Virus record (IMG/VR): IMGVR_UViG_3300045006_000283
Location: 1-22,580 of that record
DNA: 22,580 nucleotides
From: a virus
Reading direction: 5' to 3' (one strand)
Shown piece by piece: positions 1 through 6,804 of this stretch. A program made the translations under genes and the position numbers. The notes beneath the pieces were generated by a model that did no database searches, was not told where the DNA came from, and saw nothing but the letters and a program-made list of their open reading frames with translations. How positions within the stretch are numbered: the first letter of the stretch is position 1; the number at the start of each line of letters is the position of its first letter.

Positions 1-59
1 AAGAAGTAGAAAAAAGGCTTTTAAATAGCATTAATGTTCTGAAGTCCAAGGAGAAATAA
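1..59 (+). CDS. 3' end of an upstream gene (partial)
   Basis: Reading from base 3, codons stay open to a TAA at 57-59 and give the tail EVEKRLLNSINVLKSKEK. The tail is charged and helix-prone, as expected for a protein C-terminus. The stop lies one base before the next ATG at 61, and that gene's Shine-Dalgarno AAGGAG (48-53) falls inside these codons. This matches the tight coupling seen across the window. The two other forward frames close after 2 and 8 codons. Nothing can be said about function. Confidence 0.5.
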   Translation, partial: EVEKRLLNSINVLKSKEK

Positions 60-60
60 T

Positions 61-345
61 ATGTGTAGCTATGGAAGAAATGGAAGAAATAGAAGAATGC
101 CTTATGTTTGCCCGGTTTGTCTAGGCAGGGGGCAAGTACCAGATTTAGAAGCAGAAACTTCAGATTGTGCAAAAAAAGTCTGTCCTGCTTGTCTTGGAGC
201 TTGTGTGCTCTGGGAGCCGTCTAAGTTGCCGCCTCTAGTTCCTTTGCCGTGGTATCCGTGGTATCCCGCTCCGATACCTTGGTATCCGCCTGCTCCAACA
301 CTTTATCCCGACACAACAACCAACATTTCATGGACAAATTGCTAG
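61..345 (+). CDS. Small Cys-rich protein with DnaJ-like zinc motifs and a Pro/Trp/Tyr tail
   Basis: This 94-residue protein has a CPVCLGRG motif at residues 17-24 and a CPACLGAC motif at 41-48, with one more Cys at 36. CxxCxGxG repeats are the zinc-binding unit of the DnaJ central domain, so one zinc site is likely; no J-domain is present. Residues 55-83 are a low-complexity tail built on PWYP units (PWYPWYP, then IPWYPP). The DNA repeats CCGTGGTAT twice at 247-264 and nearly again at 277-285. The start is supported by AAGGAG at 48-53, seven bases upstream. I infer a small zinc-binding adaptor or binding protein; the partner is unknown. Confidence 0.7.
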   Translation: MCSYGRNGRNRRMPYVCPVCLGRGQVPDLEAETSDCAKKVCPACLGACVLWEPSKLPPLVPLPWYPWYPAPIPWYPPAPTLYPDTTTNISWTNC

Positions 346-355
346 CACAAACCTC

Positions 356-384
356 TTGACAACGGATTTGTTTTCTGCTAATCT
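356..384 (+). promoter_or_regulatory. Sigma70-type promoter for the deaminase gene
   Basis: TTGACA (356-361), a 17-base spacer and TAATCT (379-384), with TGC directly before the -10 (376-378) as an extended -10. It lies in the short gap after the stop at 345, and transcription would begin near 391, just ahead of the GAGG ribosome site (399-402). The other two promoters proposed here (9499 and 20760) share the CTTGAC -35 context. Recognition by host RNA polymerase is inferred. Confidence 0.65.
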
Positions 385-406
385 TAAGACGGTGAATGAG
401 GAAAAA

Positions 407-784
407 ATGAATACTCGTTTGTCACCCCGAGAACTAGCACTGGCTCTGTTGCAGCGTTCTACGTGTAATGTCAGGGTGGGTGCTGTACTTTCAGATCGCA
501 AGGGCATATATGCTTGGGGCTGGAATTTCGGTGAATCTTCTATGCCTTTTCGAAGAGGCACGCATGCCGAAGAGCATGCTATTCGGCGAGCCAATCGCAA
601 GCGCCTGCAAGGCTCTACTATCACGGTTGCCGGAATGAGAAGGAATGGACATTTTGTATATAGTAAGCCCTGTGCAGAAATTTGTCTTCCGTTGTGCAAG
701 AAGCACGGGATTGAAGTAATTGAATTTGTTGACAAATCCGGGACATGGGTTACTATGAAGCTTGATTATGTACGTTCGGCTTAA
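407..784 (+). CDS. Zinc-dependent cytidine/dCMP-type deaminase
   Basis: Member of the cytidine/deoxycytidylate deaminase superfamily, which removes the amino group from (deoxy)cytosine compounds. In a phage a role in supplying dUMP for dTTP synthesis is the usual explanation. From the ATG at 407 it is 125 residues. The zinc/proton-shuttle motif is HAE (H53, E55), followed by PC (C89) and further Cys at 93 and 97. The second motif is C-x3-C-x3-C, whereas dCMP deaminases normally show PC-x2-C. I chose 407 over an in-frame ATG at 356 because GAGG (399-402) sits five bases before it and because 356 lies inside the promoter -35 box. Substrate (free dCMP, nucleoside or nucleic acid) cannot be decided from sequence. 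Confidence 0.75.
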   Translation: MNTRLSPRELALALLQRSTCNVRVGAVLSDRKGIYAWGWNFGESSMPFRRGTHAEEHAIRRANRKRLQGSTITVAGMRRNGHFVYSKPCAEICLPLCKKHGIEVIEFVDKSGTWVTMKLDYVRSA

Positions 785-796
785 TAGCAGGAACAA

Positions 797-805
797 AACT
801 ATTTA
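797..805 (+). repeat. AACTATTTA intergenic element, copy 1 (short)
   Basis: The 9-mer AACTATTTA lies between the deaminase stop (784) and the next start (832). It is the core of a 13-base element found in two other intergenic gaps at 20073 and 22218. The copy here is shorter, so it may be chance. Confidence 0.25.
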
Positions 806-831
806 CATTAGAGGAAGAAGAAAAACAATGG

Positions 832-1152
832 ATGATTATGGTGGAGAAACTGATCAGCCGCTTGTGGAGGCGGAAGAGCCTCCGCTATCTATTCGTATTT
901 TTGGCAAGCATCTTTGCCGAATTCTGGATTTCTTTGTTCTATTACGCTCTTTCCCACGATTGGGTTTTCGTACAGGGAGTAATCAATTTCTTTTTACCTT
1001 TTATTAGTCTAGTTTTTACCATCTGGATGATAGAAACAAAAGATTTTTATGAGAGAGTGCGTCTGACAACTGCCTCGGCACTAGGCATTGCTGTGGGTTC
1101 TACTATTATGCTTCTTGTTCTTAGGGCGCTAAGGTTGTCTGTCTCTTCATGA
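832..1152 (+). CDS. Small three-helix integral membrane protein
   Basis: This 106-residue protein has three hydrophobic stretches long enough to cross the membrane, at about residues 17-40, 45-67 and 81-98. A basic N-terminus (RLWRRK) suggests that end stays in the cytoplasm. A charged loop (ETKDFYERVR) joins the second and third helices. A second start, ATG 838, is in frame. A different ORF (762-1007, also starting at ATG 828) overlaps in another frame but lacks any coherent hydrophobic pattern, so I prefer this one. Function is unknown. A holin is possible by size, but the gene is far from the endolysin and nothing else supports it. Confidence 0.65.
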   Translation: MIMVEKLISRLWRRKSLRYLFVFLASIFAEFWISLFYYALSHDWVFVQGVINFFLPFISLVFTIWMIETKDFYERVRLTTASALGIAVGSTIMLLVLRALRLSVSS

Positions 1153-1346
1153 ATTCAGATTTAACACCGGGAGCTATCGTAAAGGCTTTATATCCAGGTG
1201 CGTTATATTGGCGTTGGGGCATCGTAATCGGTAGAAGGCATATATATAATGAGTACTATTACTGTATCCATTGGTTTAGGCCCAAGGGCATATTTAACTG
1301 TCATGTTCACTGTTATCGCAGAGGTCAATTAACCGAAATAAATTAA
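1149..1346 (+). CDS. Small beta-rich protein, SH3-like pattern (paralogue set)
   Basis: This 65-residue protein overlaps the membrane-protein gene by four bases (ATGA), a sign of coupled translation. It carries PGAIVKAL near the N-terminus, then WGIVIGRR, then YYYCIHWF. Alternating hydrophobic residues and a Gly-hydrophobic start suggest a small SH3-like barrel. The gene at 1611 has the same order: GDVV, WGIIIKV, CLVHW. I propose they are diverged paralogues. No function can be named; such small barrels often bind RNA, DNA or protein tails. Confidence 0.6.
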   Translation: MNSDLTPGAIVKALYPGALYWRWGIVIGRRHIYNEYYYCIHWFRPKGIFNCHVHCYRRGQLTEIN

Positions 1347-1360
1347 AGTAAGGAGAATTT

Positions 1361-1624
1361 ATGATAAACGAACAGCTTAAATCTTGTCTTGTTTACGAGG
1401 GCGTCTTTAGAAAGACTGATGGCTCTTGGCGCAAGATGCAATTTGTTCACTTGAAAGATTTGCCTCCGGGTTTTCTCGCAGGTTTGTTAAATTATTCAGA
1501 ACAGAAAGCCAAGCCTGTACGGAAGCCGGGCATGGAGCTTGTTTATGATATTGAAGCTGATGACTTCCGTACTTTTAATCACAAAACCGCTATAGGAGAA
1601 CTTAAGAGCGTTGCAAGTAGGTGA
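1361..1624 (+). CDS. WYL_2-type Sm/SH3-like barrel protein
   Basis: An 87-residue protein behind a strong AGGAG (1351-1355). The order of features resembles the WYL_2 family (formerly DUF2693) common in phages. There is an N-terminal 'GVFRKTDGSWRKM' strand pair, a Pro-rich middle, and a C-terminal strand ending 'LVYDIEADDFRTFN', like the family's vwD...g.wRsf signature. WYL_2 proteins are predicted small beta-barrels of unsettled function, perhaps ligand or nucleic-acid binding. The family call is from memory of the pattern. The next gene overlaps its end by 14 bases. Confidence 0.55.
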   Translation: MINEQLKSCLVYEGVFRKTDGSWRKMQFVHLKDLPPGFLAGLLNYSEQKAKPVRKPGMELVYDIEADDFRTFNHKTAIGELKSVASR

Positions 1625-1850
1625 TGTAGTTCACAAAAGGATTTATTTGACGCATAGTCTTAGTGACTGTTGGGGAATAATAATAAAAGTTATAAACAAA
1701 AAAAAAGAAAGAAAAGGACAGAAAACAGAACCAGATTGTCTAGTACATTGGTGCTGGAAAGATGGAAAACGCAGGGAAGATTACCAACGCGGCGAGTTTT
1801 TTAAAAATCTCATAACCTTGAATGACTGGCAAGAAGTAAAAGATGTATAG
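1611..1850 (+). CDS. Small basic SH3-like protein, TTG start
   Basis: A 79-residue protein read from TTG at 1611 (codons TTG CAA GTA GGT GAT), overlapping the previous gene by 14 bases. AGGAG at 1594-1598 is the only ribosome site in reach, at a long 12-base spacing. The sequence begins QVGDVVHKR, then WGIIIKVINKKKERK, then CLVHWCWKDGKR. It shares the 'GDVV... WGIxI... C(I/L)VHW' layout with the gene at 1149. A Lys/Arg-rich insert between the strands makes it basic, so nucleic-acid binding is a reasonable but unproven guess. A hairpin follows directly after the stop. Confidence 0.55.
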   Translation: MQVGDVVHKRIYLTHSLSDCWGIIIKVINKKKERKGQKTEPDCLVHWCWKDGKRREDYQRGEFFKNLITLNDWQEVKDV

Positions 1851-1875
1851 AGAATCTGCCTTTGAGATTCTTCTT
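1851..1875 (+). terminator. Hairpin after the first gene block, weak terminator or processing site
   Basis: AGAATCT (1851-1857) pairs perfectly with AGATTCT (1865-1871) across a 7-base loop, immediately after the stop at 1850. Only TCTT follows, so the U-tract is poor. It may be a weak terminator or an mRNA end stabiliser. Confidence 0.4.
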
Positions 1876-1918
1876 AAGACGCACCAGCAGATATGCAATA
1901 CTAAGTTATAACCTAGCT

Positions 1919-1938
1919 ACCTGGGAGATTTGCCAGGT
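1919..1938 (+). promoter_or_regulatory. Leader hairpin upstream of the SSB gene
   Basis: ACCTGG (1919-1924) pairs with CCAGGT (1933-1938) around the loop GAGATTTG, ending 12 bases before the strong AAGGAGG of the SSB gene. Phage T4 gp32 represses its own translation by binding a structured leader near its ribosome site. The position here makes a similar control worth testing, but the sequence does not prove it. Confidence 0.4.
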
Positions 1939-1959
1939 CGCTTTACACAAGGAGGAAAC

Positions 1960-2748
1960 ATGATCAATCTAAAAAGAATCAACGAAAGACTGAACAGACT
2001 AAAGAACGGCGGGGCACAGAATGCATTTTTGAGGCTCCAGGAGGATTCAACTACGGATCTGCGTATTCTTCCGGCTGCGGATGGAGATCCTTTTAGGGAA
2101 TTCTGGTTTCACTATGGCATAGGCAAGGAACGCGGATTTCTCTGTCCAAAAAGGAATTTTGGTGAAGATTGTCCAATCTGTGAGTTTGCCAGCGAACTTT
2201 ACCGCTCTGGCGATCCGGAAAACATCAAGACGGCTAAGAATTTCTTTGCCCGACAGCGTTTCTTTTCAGCCGTCGTAGTTCGTGGACAGGAAGGCGAAGG
2301 GGTCAAGCTCTGGGGTTACGGAAAGACCAGCTATGAAACGCTCTTAAAACTTGTGCTCAATCCAGAATATGGAGATATCACGGATCTGGAAGAAGGCACA
2401 GATCTTACAATAGTTTATTCTAAGCCCAGTGGTGGAAAGAAATATCCTGACACGAGCATTACGCCCAAGCGCAAGACAAGCTCTCTGTGCGGAGCGTTAG
2501 GAGAAGGTAGGTGCAAGGAGCTTATGGAGAGTGTTCCGGATTATGATGAGGTTTTTGAGCGCAAGAGCCCGGAAGAGGTACAAGCTGCTTTGGATCTAGC
2601 ACTCAATGCGGGAGCTTCTGATCCCGAAGCTGAAGCAGAGTCCTCGGAAGAAGAAAAGTACGGAAAAGAAGAACCCAAAGGTTCTTCTGTAGATGAAGCT
2701 TTTGCTGAACTTGAGAAGAGCGAGGTTTCTGGTTCTGCAAGCGAGTAG
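1960..2748 (+). CDS. gp32-like single-stranded DNA-binding protein
   Basis: Binds and protects single-stranded DNA during replication and recombination. From ATG 1960 the protein has 262 residues. That start follows AAGGAGG (1949-1955) at the ideal distance, so the in-frame upstream ATG at 1930 is discarded. A likely zinc site uses H51, C62, C71 and C74 (the last two in CPIC), the His-Cys3 set-up seen in T4 gp32. The middle is the OB-fold region. From about residue 220 the tail is low-complexity and very acidic (Glu/Ser/Asp), as in gp32 and bacterial SSB, where it recruits partner proteins. It precedes the RecA/UvsX gene and is separated from it by a clear terminator, so it can be expressed at a higher level on its own. 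Confidence 0.8.
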   Translation: MINLKRINERLNRLKNGGAQNAFLRLQEDSTTDLRILPAADGDPFREFWFHYGIGKERGFLCPKRNFGEDCPICEFASELYRSGDPENIKTAKNFFARQRFFSAVVVRGQEGEGVKLWGYGKTSYETLLKLVLNPEYGDITDLEEGTDLTIVYSKPSGGKKYPDTSITPKRKTSSLCGALGEGRCKELMESVPDYDEVFERKSPEEVQAALDLALNAGASDPEAEAESSEEEKYGKEEPKGSSVDEAFAELEKSEVSGSASE

Positions 2749-2777
2749 TGGCACTCTCGCTGCGATCTGCCGATTTT

Positions 2778-2812
2778 GAGGTTTGCGGCATTAAACATTA
2801 AACCTCTTTTTT
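2778..2812 (+). terminator. Intrinsic terminator after the SSB gene
   Basis: GAGGTTT (2778-2784) pairs with AAACCTC (2800-2806) across a 15-base loop, followed directly by six T's (2807-2812). Placed between the SSB stop and the recA start. The long loop weakens the prediction a little. Confidence 0.7.
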
Positions 2813-2833
2813 ATTCAAAGGAACAATAATGTC

Positions 2834-4021
2834 ATGAGAAAAAAGCAAGAAAGTCAAGCTGCTGATGTTTCGGCTCCGGGCAAGATCAATGTTGCCGAAA
2901 TGCGCAAGCTCATTAATAAGGCAGCGGGATATCAAGTAGCGTACAACCTCAAAGATGAGATGCCGTCTGATATCAAGGAATTTATTCCTACATCATCTAC
3001 TGTTCTGGATTATTCGTTATGTCGAGGACGCAAAGGAGGAATTCCCATAGGCAGAATTTCAGTCATAGCTTCAATTGAAGGAATTGGTAAGAGCTATTTA
3101 GCTGCCTGTATCGCCGCTCAGGCTCAAAAGATGAGCAATCCCATGAAGGTGATTTATTTTGATGCAGAGAATGCTCTGGATTCAGAATTTTTGGCTGCTA
3201 TTGGCTGCAATCTATCAGAAGAATCTGGATTGTATGTGCAAGCTACTTCTGTTGAATTCGTATTAGAGACCATCGAATCTTTGCTAGCTAGTGGAGAAAA
3301 CAGATTCTTGTTTATATGGGATAGCCTGGCATTGACACCTACCAAGGCTGACAATGCTGGAACCTTCAATCCCCTGGAGACCATGGCAGAGAAAGCTCGT
3401 ATTATAGCCAAAGGAATGAGCAAGCTAGTTCAGCCACTTGGTAGAACGGATTCAGTTCTTCTAGTCTTGAATCAGCTTAAGCACAACATTGGTGCTGATC
3501 GAATGGAGTTGTTGATTGATCCTTGGACTATGCCGGGCGGTAAAGCCCTGGTTTATGCGGCTAGCTTGATTTTGAGACTTGAAGGATCCAAAGCCAAGGC
3601 TTCTTATGTAACCGATGAACACGGCTTTAGAATAGGAAGTACCATTCGCTTCAAAATTACCAAATCTCGTATGGGAACTCAATATAGAATTACGACACCA
3701 GTACAAATCTTGTGGGGAGGAGCAAGCAAGCTGGGTATTCTTGATGAAGAATCTTGGATGGAGGCGTGCAAAGAGTTTGACATCATTCGAGCCAAAGGAG
3801 CTTGGTGGTGTTTTGTAGATCCAAACAATGCAGAAATCGAAACCAATATTAAATTTCAAGCTAAGGATTGGTTATCGAAATTGCAAGAGCCGGAATTTAG
3901 ATCTATGGTGCTCGAACGCCTGGAAAATGCATTAATTACTCAGTTTGCAAATCGGACAGGTGAAGCAAAGCAATATTTTGGCGAGAATGGAAACGCCGAA
4001 GAAGAAAAAAAGGAAGAGTAA
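2834..4021 (+). CDS. uvsX: RecA/UvsX-family recombinase
   Basis: ATP-dependent strand-exchange protein that works with SSB in recombination-dependent replication and repair. It has 395 residues, close to T4 UvsX. The P-loop is SIEGIGKS (80-87), with the first Gly of the usual GxxxxGK[ST] replaced by Ser. Walker B is LFIWDS with D163. A VLNQLK segment (211-216) and a PGGKAL segment (234-239) match the RecA core around the L2 region. The C-terminal tail is acidic (EEEKKEE), as in RecA. ATG 2834 is used; AAGGAA lies at 2818-2822. A two-codon reading frame (ATG TCA TGA at 2829) overlaps this start. The stop overlaps the next ATG by one base (TAATG). Confidence 0.85.
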   Translation: MRKKQESQAADVSAPGKINVAEMRKLINKAAGYQVAYNLKDEMPSDIKEFIPTSSTVLDYSLCRGRKGGIPIGRISVIASIEGIGKSYLAACIAAQAQKMSNPMKVIYFDAENALDSEFLAAIGCNLSEESGLYVQATSVEFVLETIESLLASGENRFLFIWDSLALTPTKADNAGTFNPLETMAEKARIIAKGMSKLVQPLGRTDSVLLVLNQLKHNIGADRMELLIDPWTMPGGKALVYAASLILRLEGSKAKASYVTDEHGFRIGSTIRFKITKSRMGTQYRITTPVQILWGGASKLGILDEESWMEACKEFDIIRAKGAWWCFVDPNNAEIETNIKFQAKDWLSKLQEPEFRSMVLERLENALITQFANRTGEAKQYFGENGNAEEEKKEE

Positions 4022-4425
4022 TGGAAGAACAAGCAAAAGGACAAAAAGATAGATTTGTTGTATTTGGTTCCCTTCGTGTGGATCAGCGCTTATTGCAAGA
4101 TCTTGTATTACAATATCTTCTAGCACAGGAAGAAAATGTACGTAAGCTTTATGAGAAAGTCCGGCACGAACCAGATGGGGATGTCGGCTTCTGGTGGCTA
4201 GATAATGCAGAGATCAAAATGCTAAATGGTGAACCCGCTAAGCTGGAAATTGTTTTTGGCAGGCATGTAACACTTTCAGACGAGGAATGCCAACAGCAAG
4301 ATCTGGAATTCGGCAGCACAGATGGTTATTTTGTGTGCAACAAAAATGAATCTTGGCGAGTTCATCAGCTAGACGTACCAGAAGCAGAAACATCCCAAAA
4401 AGAGCCCTCGGGAAGCAAGCCGTAA
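4021..4425 (+). CDS. Unknown protein between recombinase and exonuclease genes
   Basis: A 134-residue protein I do not recognise. The N-terminal half (about 15-48) is probably helical (LLQDLVLQYLLAQEEN, then KLYEKVR). The middle has WWLDNAEIKML and a strand-rich stretch up to the YFVCNKNESWRVHQL region. The tail is hydrophilic. It is translationally coupled to the recombinase gene (TAATG) with AGGA just upstream. Position next to uvsX raises the idea of a recombination mediator such as UvsY (T4 UvsY is of similar size), but I see no sequence support for that. It may simply be a co-expressed accessory protein. Confidence 0.6.
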   Translation: MEEQAKGQKDRFVVFGSLRVDQRLLQDLVLQYLLAQEENVRKLYEKVRHEPDGDVGFWWLDNAEIKMLNGEPAKLEIVFGRHVTLSDEECQQQDLEFGSTDGYFVCNKNESWRVHQLDVPEAETSQKEPSGSKP

Positions 4426-4427
4426 TC

Positions 4428-5417
4428 GTGGCTACTAAACGTCTGCTCCTGATTGATATGCTCAATCAGTTTATTCGGCAATACGTGATGTCTCCTAGAG
4501 TGTCGGCATCTGGGCAGCCTATAGGAGGCGTGACAGGGGTTCTATTTGCGTTGCAAAAATTTATCCGAGAGAGTTCACCAGATCTAATTTTTGTTTGTTG
4601 GGACGGTGAAGGCGGAAGTCAGCGAAGAAGAGCAGCAAATAAAGAATACAAAAAAGGAAGAAAGCCGCTGCATCTAAATCGAGAAATTTCTATCTTATCG
4701 GAAGAGGAAGAAGCAGCAAATAAACTAGCTCAACAGATGCGACTAATAGAATATCTGAATTGCACACCGATTATACAGCTTTTATTACCACACCTGGAAG
4801 CAGATGATATAATAGCATATATTTGTCACTTGAAACAATTTGAGAATTGGCAGAAAGTGATCATATCTTCTGATAAAGATTTTCTGCAATTATGTGATGA
4901 CAAAACCATTGTCTGTCGTCCCGCGCAGAATGAAATAGTGAACAAGCTGACTGTTCTTAAACGATACAACATCCATCCTAATAATTTTGCCATAGCACGA
5001 GCGATTGCAGGCGATAGAACAGATAACCTTGTAGGTGTCAGAGGCGCAGGATTGCCCACAGTAGCAAAAAGATTACCTATTTTAGCAACACCAGTCAGTC
5101 AAACACTTTCAGACGTTTTTGCATACTGCCAGCTAGTTATTGAAGCTGGCAATAAGATAATTTTTTATCCGCGCGTTCTTGAGTCAGAAGGACTCATAGA
5201 AGAGAATTATAAACTTATGCAGCTATATTCACCAACTATATCTTATGAAGCAGCACAGCATATCCAGAGGGCAATAAAAAATCATGTATCTGCCTTTAAT
5301 CATACTCAATGGACAAAAATGTCCATAGAAGATGGCATTGGAACTGTTAATTTCGCAGACATGTTCTGCTATTTTCGTAGAAAAATAGCGGAGAAGAAAA
5401 AAGATGCGCAAAACTGA
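4428..5417 (+). CDS. 5'-3' exonuclease / flap endonuclease (FEN, T4 RNase H type)
   Basis: Removes RNA primers and flaps during lagging-strand synthesis. Read from GTG 4428 it has 329 residues. Metal-binding acids fall where the PIN/FEN fold needs them: D10 (LLLIDM), D59 (VCWDG), E124/D126/D127 (LEADD), D149 and D151 (SSDKD), and D196/D199 (AGDRTDN). The last run leads into a helix-hairpin-helix stretch (GVRGAGLPTVAKRL). RRR at 67-69 and the following KEYKKGRK match the basic helical-arch region. The frame is open upstream to ATG 4353, but that would overlap the previous gene by 73 bases. GTG 4428 puts the catalytic Asp at the normal distance. The ribosome site is weak (GGAAG at 4411), so coupling to the previous gene is likely. 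Confidence 0.85.
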   Translation: MATKRLLLIDMLNQFIRQYVMSPRVSASGQPIGGVTGVLFALQKFIRESSPDLIFVCWDGEGGSQRRRAANKEYKKGRKPLHLNREISILSEEEEAANKLAQQMRLIEYLNCTPIIQLLLPHLEADDIIAYICHLKQFENWQKVIISSDKDFLQLCDDKTIVCRPAQNEIVNKLTVLKRYNIHPNNFAIARAIAGDRTDNLVGVRGAGLPTVAKRLPILATPVSQTLSDVFAYCQLVIEAGNKIIFYPRVLESEGLIEENYKLMQLYSPTISYEAAQHIQRAIKNHVSAFNHTQWTKMSIEDGIGTVNFADMFCYFRRKIAEKKKDAQN

Positions 5418-6804
5418 CGATACCAAAGGTGCTTTTGCCGAATACGGTACGGGTTTTCAGGAAGCTTTAGTTCGTATCATTCTTGATGATCGCAATTTTG
5501 CTGATCGTATTGGCGAAGCATTAGATGTAAATTATCTGGAGCTTAAATATCTTCAGATATTTGTAAACAAGGTCTATGAATATAAAAAGAAATATAATGT
5601 TCATCCATCTAGAGATACCATGACCACGCTCTTGAGAACCACGCTTGACGGAGAGACAGAAATAGTTCAGACTCAGGTGCGTGACTATTTTGCCAGGTTG
5701 CTTGCTGCTTCCGTGCTGGATAAAGAAAATGATGCTTATGTGTGCGATACGGCACTAGAATTTTGCCGAAAGCAAAAGGTCAAGGAAGCTATGTTGCGAT
5801 GCGTGCCGCTGCTTAAGACAGCTTCTTTTGATGAAGTAAGCAGAATCATAAATAAAGCCCTCCAGGTTGGTGCCGATAACGACATAGGTTATGATTATGT
5901 CGCTGATTTTGAAGCAAGGTTTCAAAAGGAAGCTAGAAATCCGCTATCAACAGGATGGGAAGAAATAGATAAGATTCTCAACGGAGGTCATGGTAAAGGA
6001 GAACTAGGTGTAGTTCTTGCGCCCACCGGCGGTATGAAAAGTTTTGTGCTTGTCCATCTCGGTGCAGCGGCTTTACGACAAGGTAAGACTGTTATTCATT
6101 ACACTTTAGAACTTCGAGACAAAGTGATTGGTAGTCGCTATGATAGCTGCTTTACGGGAATACCTATTGATGATTTGGGAAACTTCAAAGATCGTGTGCT
6201 GGAAATGGTGCAGAAAATTCCTGGAAAGCTCATTATAAAGCAATATCCTACGAAAAGTGCCAGCTTACATACTATTCGATTGCATCTTAATAAGCTTCTT
6301 TCTAAAAATGTAAAACCCGAGCTTGTAATTATAGATTATGCCGATCTTTTAAGACCAACTACATCTCATAAAGAGAAAAGAGATAATCTGGAAGCTACTT
6401 ACGAAGATATGCGTGGTATGGCGGAAGAATATGTGTGCCCGTTTTTTACAGCAAGCCAGTGCAACAGAAGCTCGCTAAATGCTGAAATTATAACTATGGA
6501 AGCCATAGCAGAAGCATTCAGCAAATGTTTTCCTTCAGATTTTATTTTTTCTCTTTCCCGGACAATAGAAGATAAACAGACGAACACAGGAAGGATCTTT
6601 ATTGCCAAGAATCGTAATGGCCCAGATGGCATCGTGTTACCAGTTTTTGCCGATCCTGCAATTGCAAGCATTAAGATTCTTCCGAAGACTGCCAACAATG
6701 GCAATATTGCAATAGAGGCACCTGCTCAAGTGCAAGAAAAAAGACTTCGGGAAAAATACAAGAGTTTTAAAAAAAATAAAAAGCAAAACGGAGGAGAAAA
6801 ATGA
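5404..6804 (+). CDS. Replicative DNA helicase, DnaB/gp41 type
   Basis: Ring helicase of the RecA-like DnaB family that unwinds DNA at the fork. It has 466 residues. The N-terminal 160 residues are helical, as in the family's primase-interacting domain. The ATPase domain begins at 'STGWEEIDKILNGG'. Its P-loop is APTGGMKS (206-213, K212), with the first Gly replaced by Ala. Walker B is LVIIDYADLL (D311), and a TASQCNR segment fits the DnaB H3 motif, which in many relatives reads 'qlnR'. The basic C-terminus (KKNKKQ) is short. The gene overlaps the exonuclease gene by 14 bases and the next by 4. No primase is visible in this window. Confidence 0.85.
   Translation: MRKTDDTKGAFAEYGTGFQEALVRIILDDRNFADRIGEALDVNYLELKYLQIFVNKVYEYKKKYNVHPSRDTMTTLLRTTLDGETEIVQTQVRDYFARLLAASVLDKENDAYVCDTALEFCRKQKVKEAMLRCVPLLKTASFDEVSRIINKALQVGADNDIGYDYVADFEARFQKEARNPLSTGWEEIDKILNGGHGKGELGVVLAPTGGMKSFVLVHLGAAALRQGKTVIHYTLELRDKVIGSRYDSCFTGIPIDDLGNFKDRVLEMVQKIPGKLIIKQYPTKSASLHTIRLHLNKLLSKNVKPELVIIDYADLLRPTTSHKEKRDNLEATYEDMRGMAEEYVCPFFTASQCNRSSLNAEIITMEAIAEAFSKCFPSDFIFSLSRTIEDKQTNTGRIFIAKNRNGPDGIVLPVFADPAIASIKILPKTANNGNIAIEAPAQVQEKRLREKYKSFKKNKKQNGGEK

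Noticed and set aside
328-735. 135-residue - strand ORF over the deaminase gene
   Set aside because: Antisense to a gene with clear zinc motifs. No minus-strand gene is supported anywhere in the window.
762-1007. 81-residue + strand ORF, with an internal ATG at 828 in good position after a purine-rich stretch
   Set aside because: It overlaps the 832-1152 frame, which gives three clean membrane segments and an ATGA link to the next gene. The 81-residue product has no coherent pattern.
832-1152. Holin call for the three-TM protein
   Set aside because: Size and topology fit, but it is 15 kb from the endolysin, among unrelated small genes, with no further support.
1903-1914. GTTATAAC palindrome and TTAAGA-17-AATACT as a promoter for the SSB gene
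   Set aside because: Both boxes match the consensus poorly and other frames of spacing are no better. The SSB gene may have a phage-specific promoter I cannot recognise.
4353-4427. Longer N-terminus for the exonuclease from ATG 4353
   Set aside because: It would overlap the previous gene by 73 bases and move the catalytic Asp far from the N-terminus. GTG 4428 fits the family.
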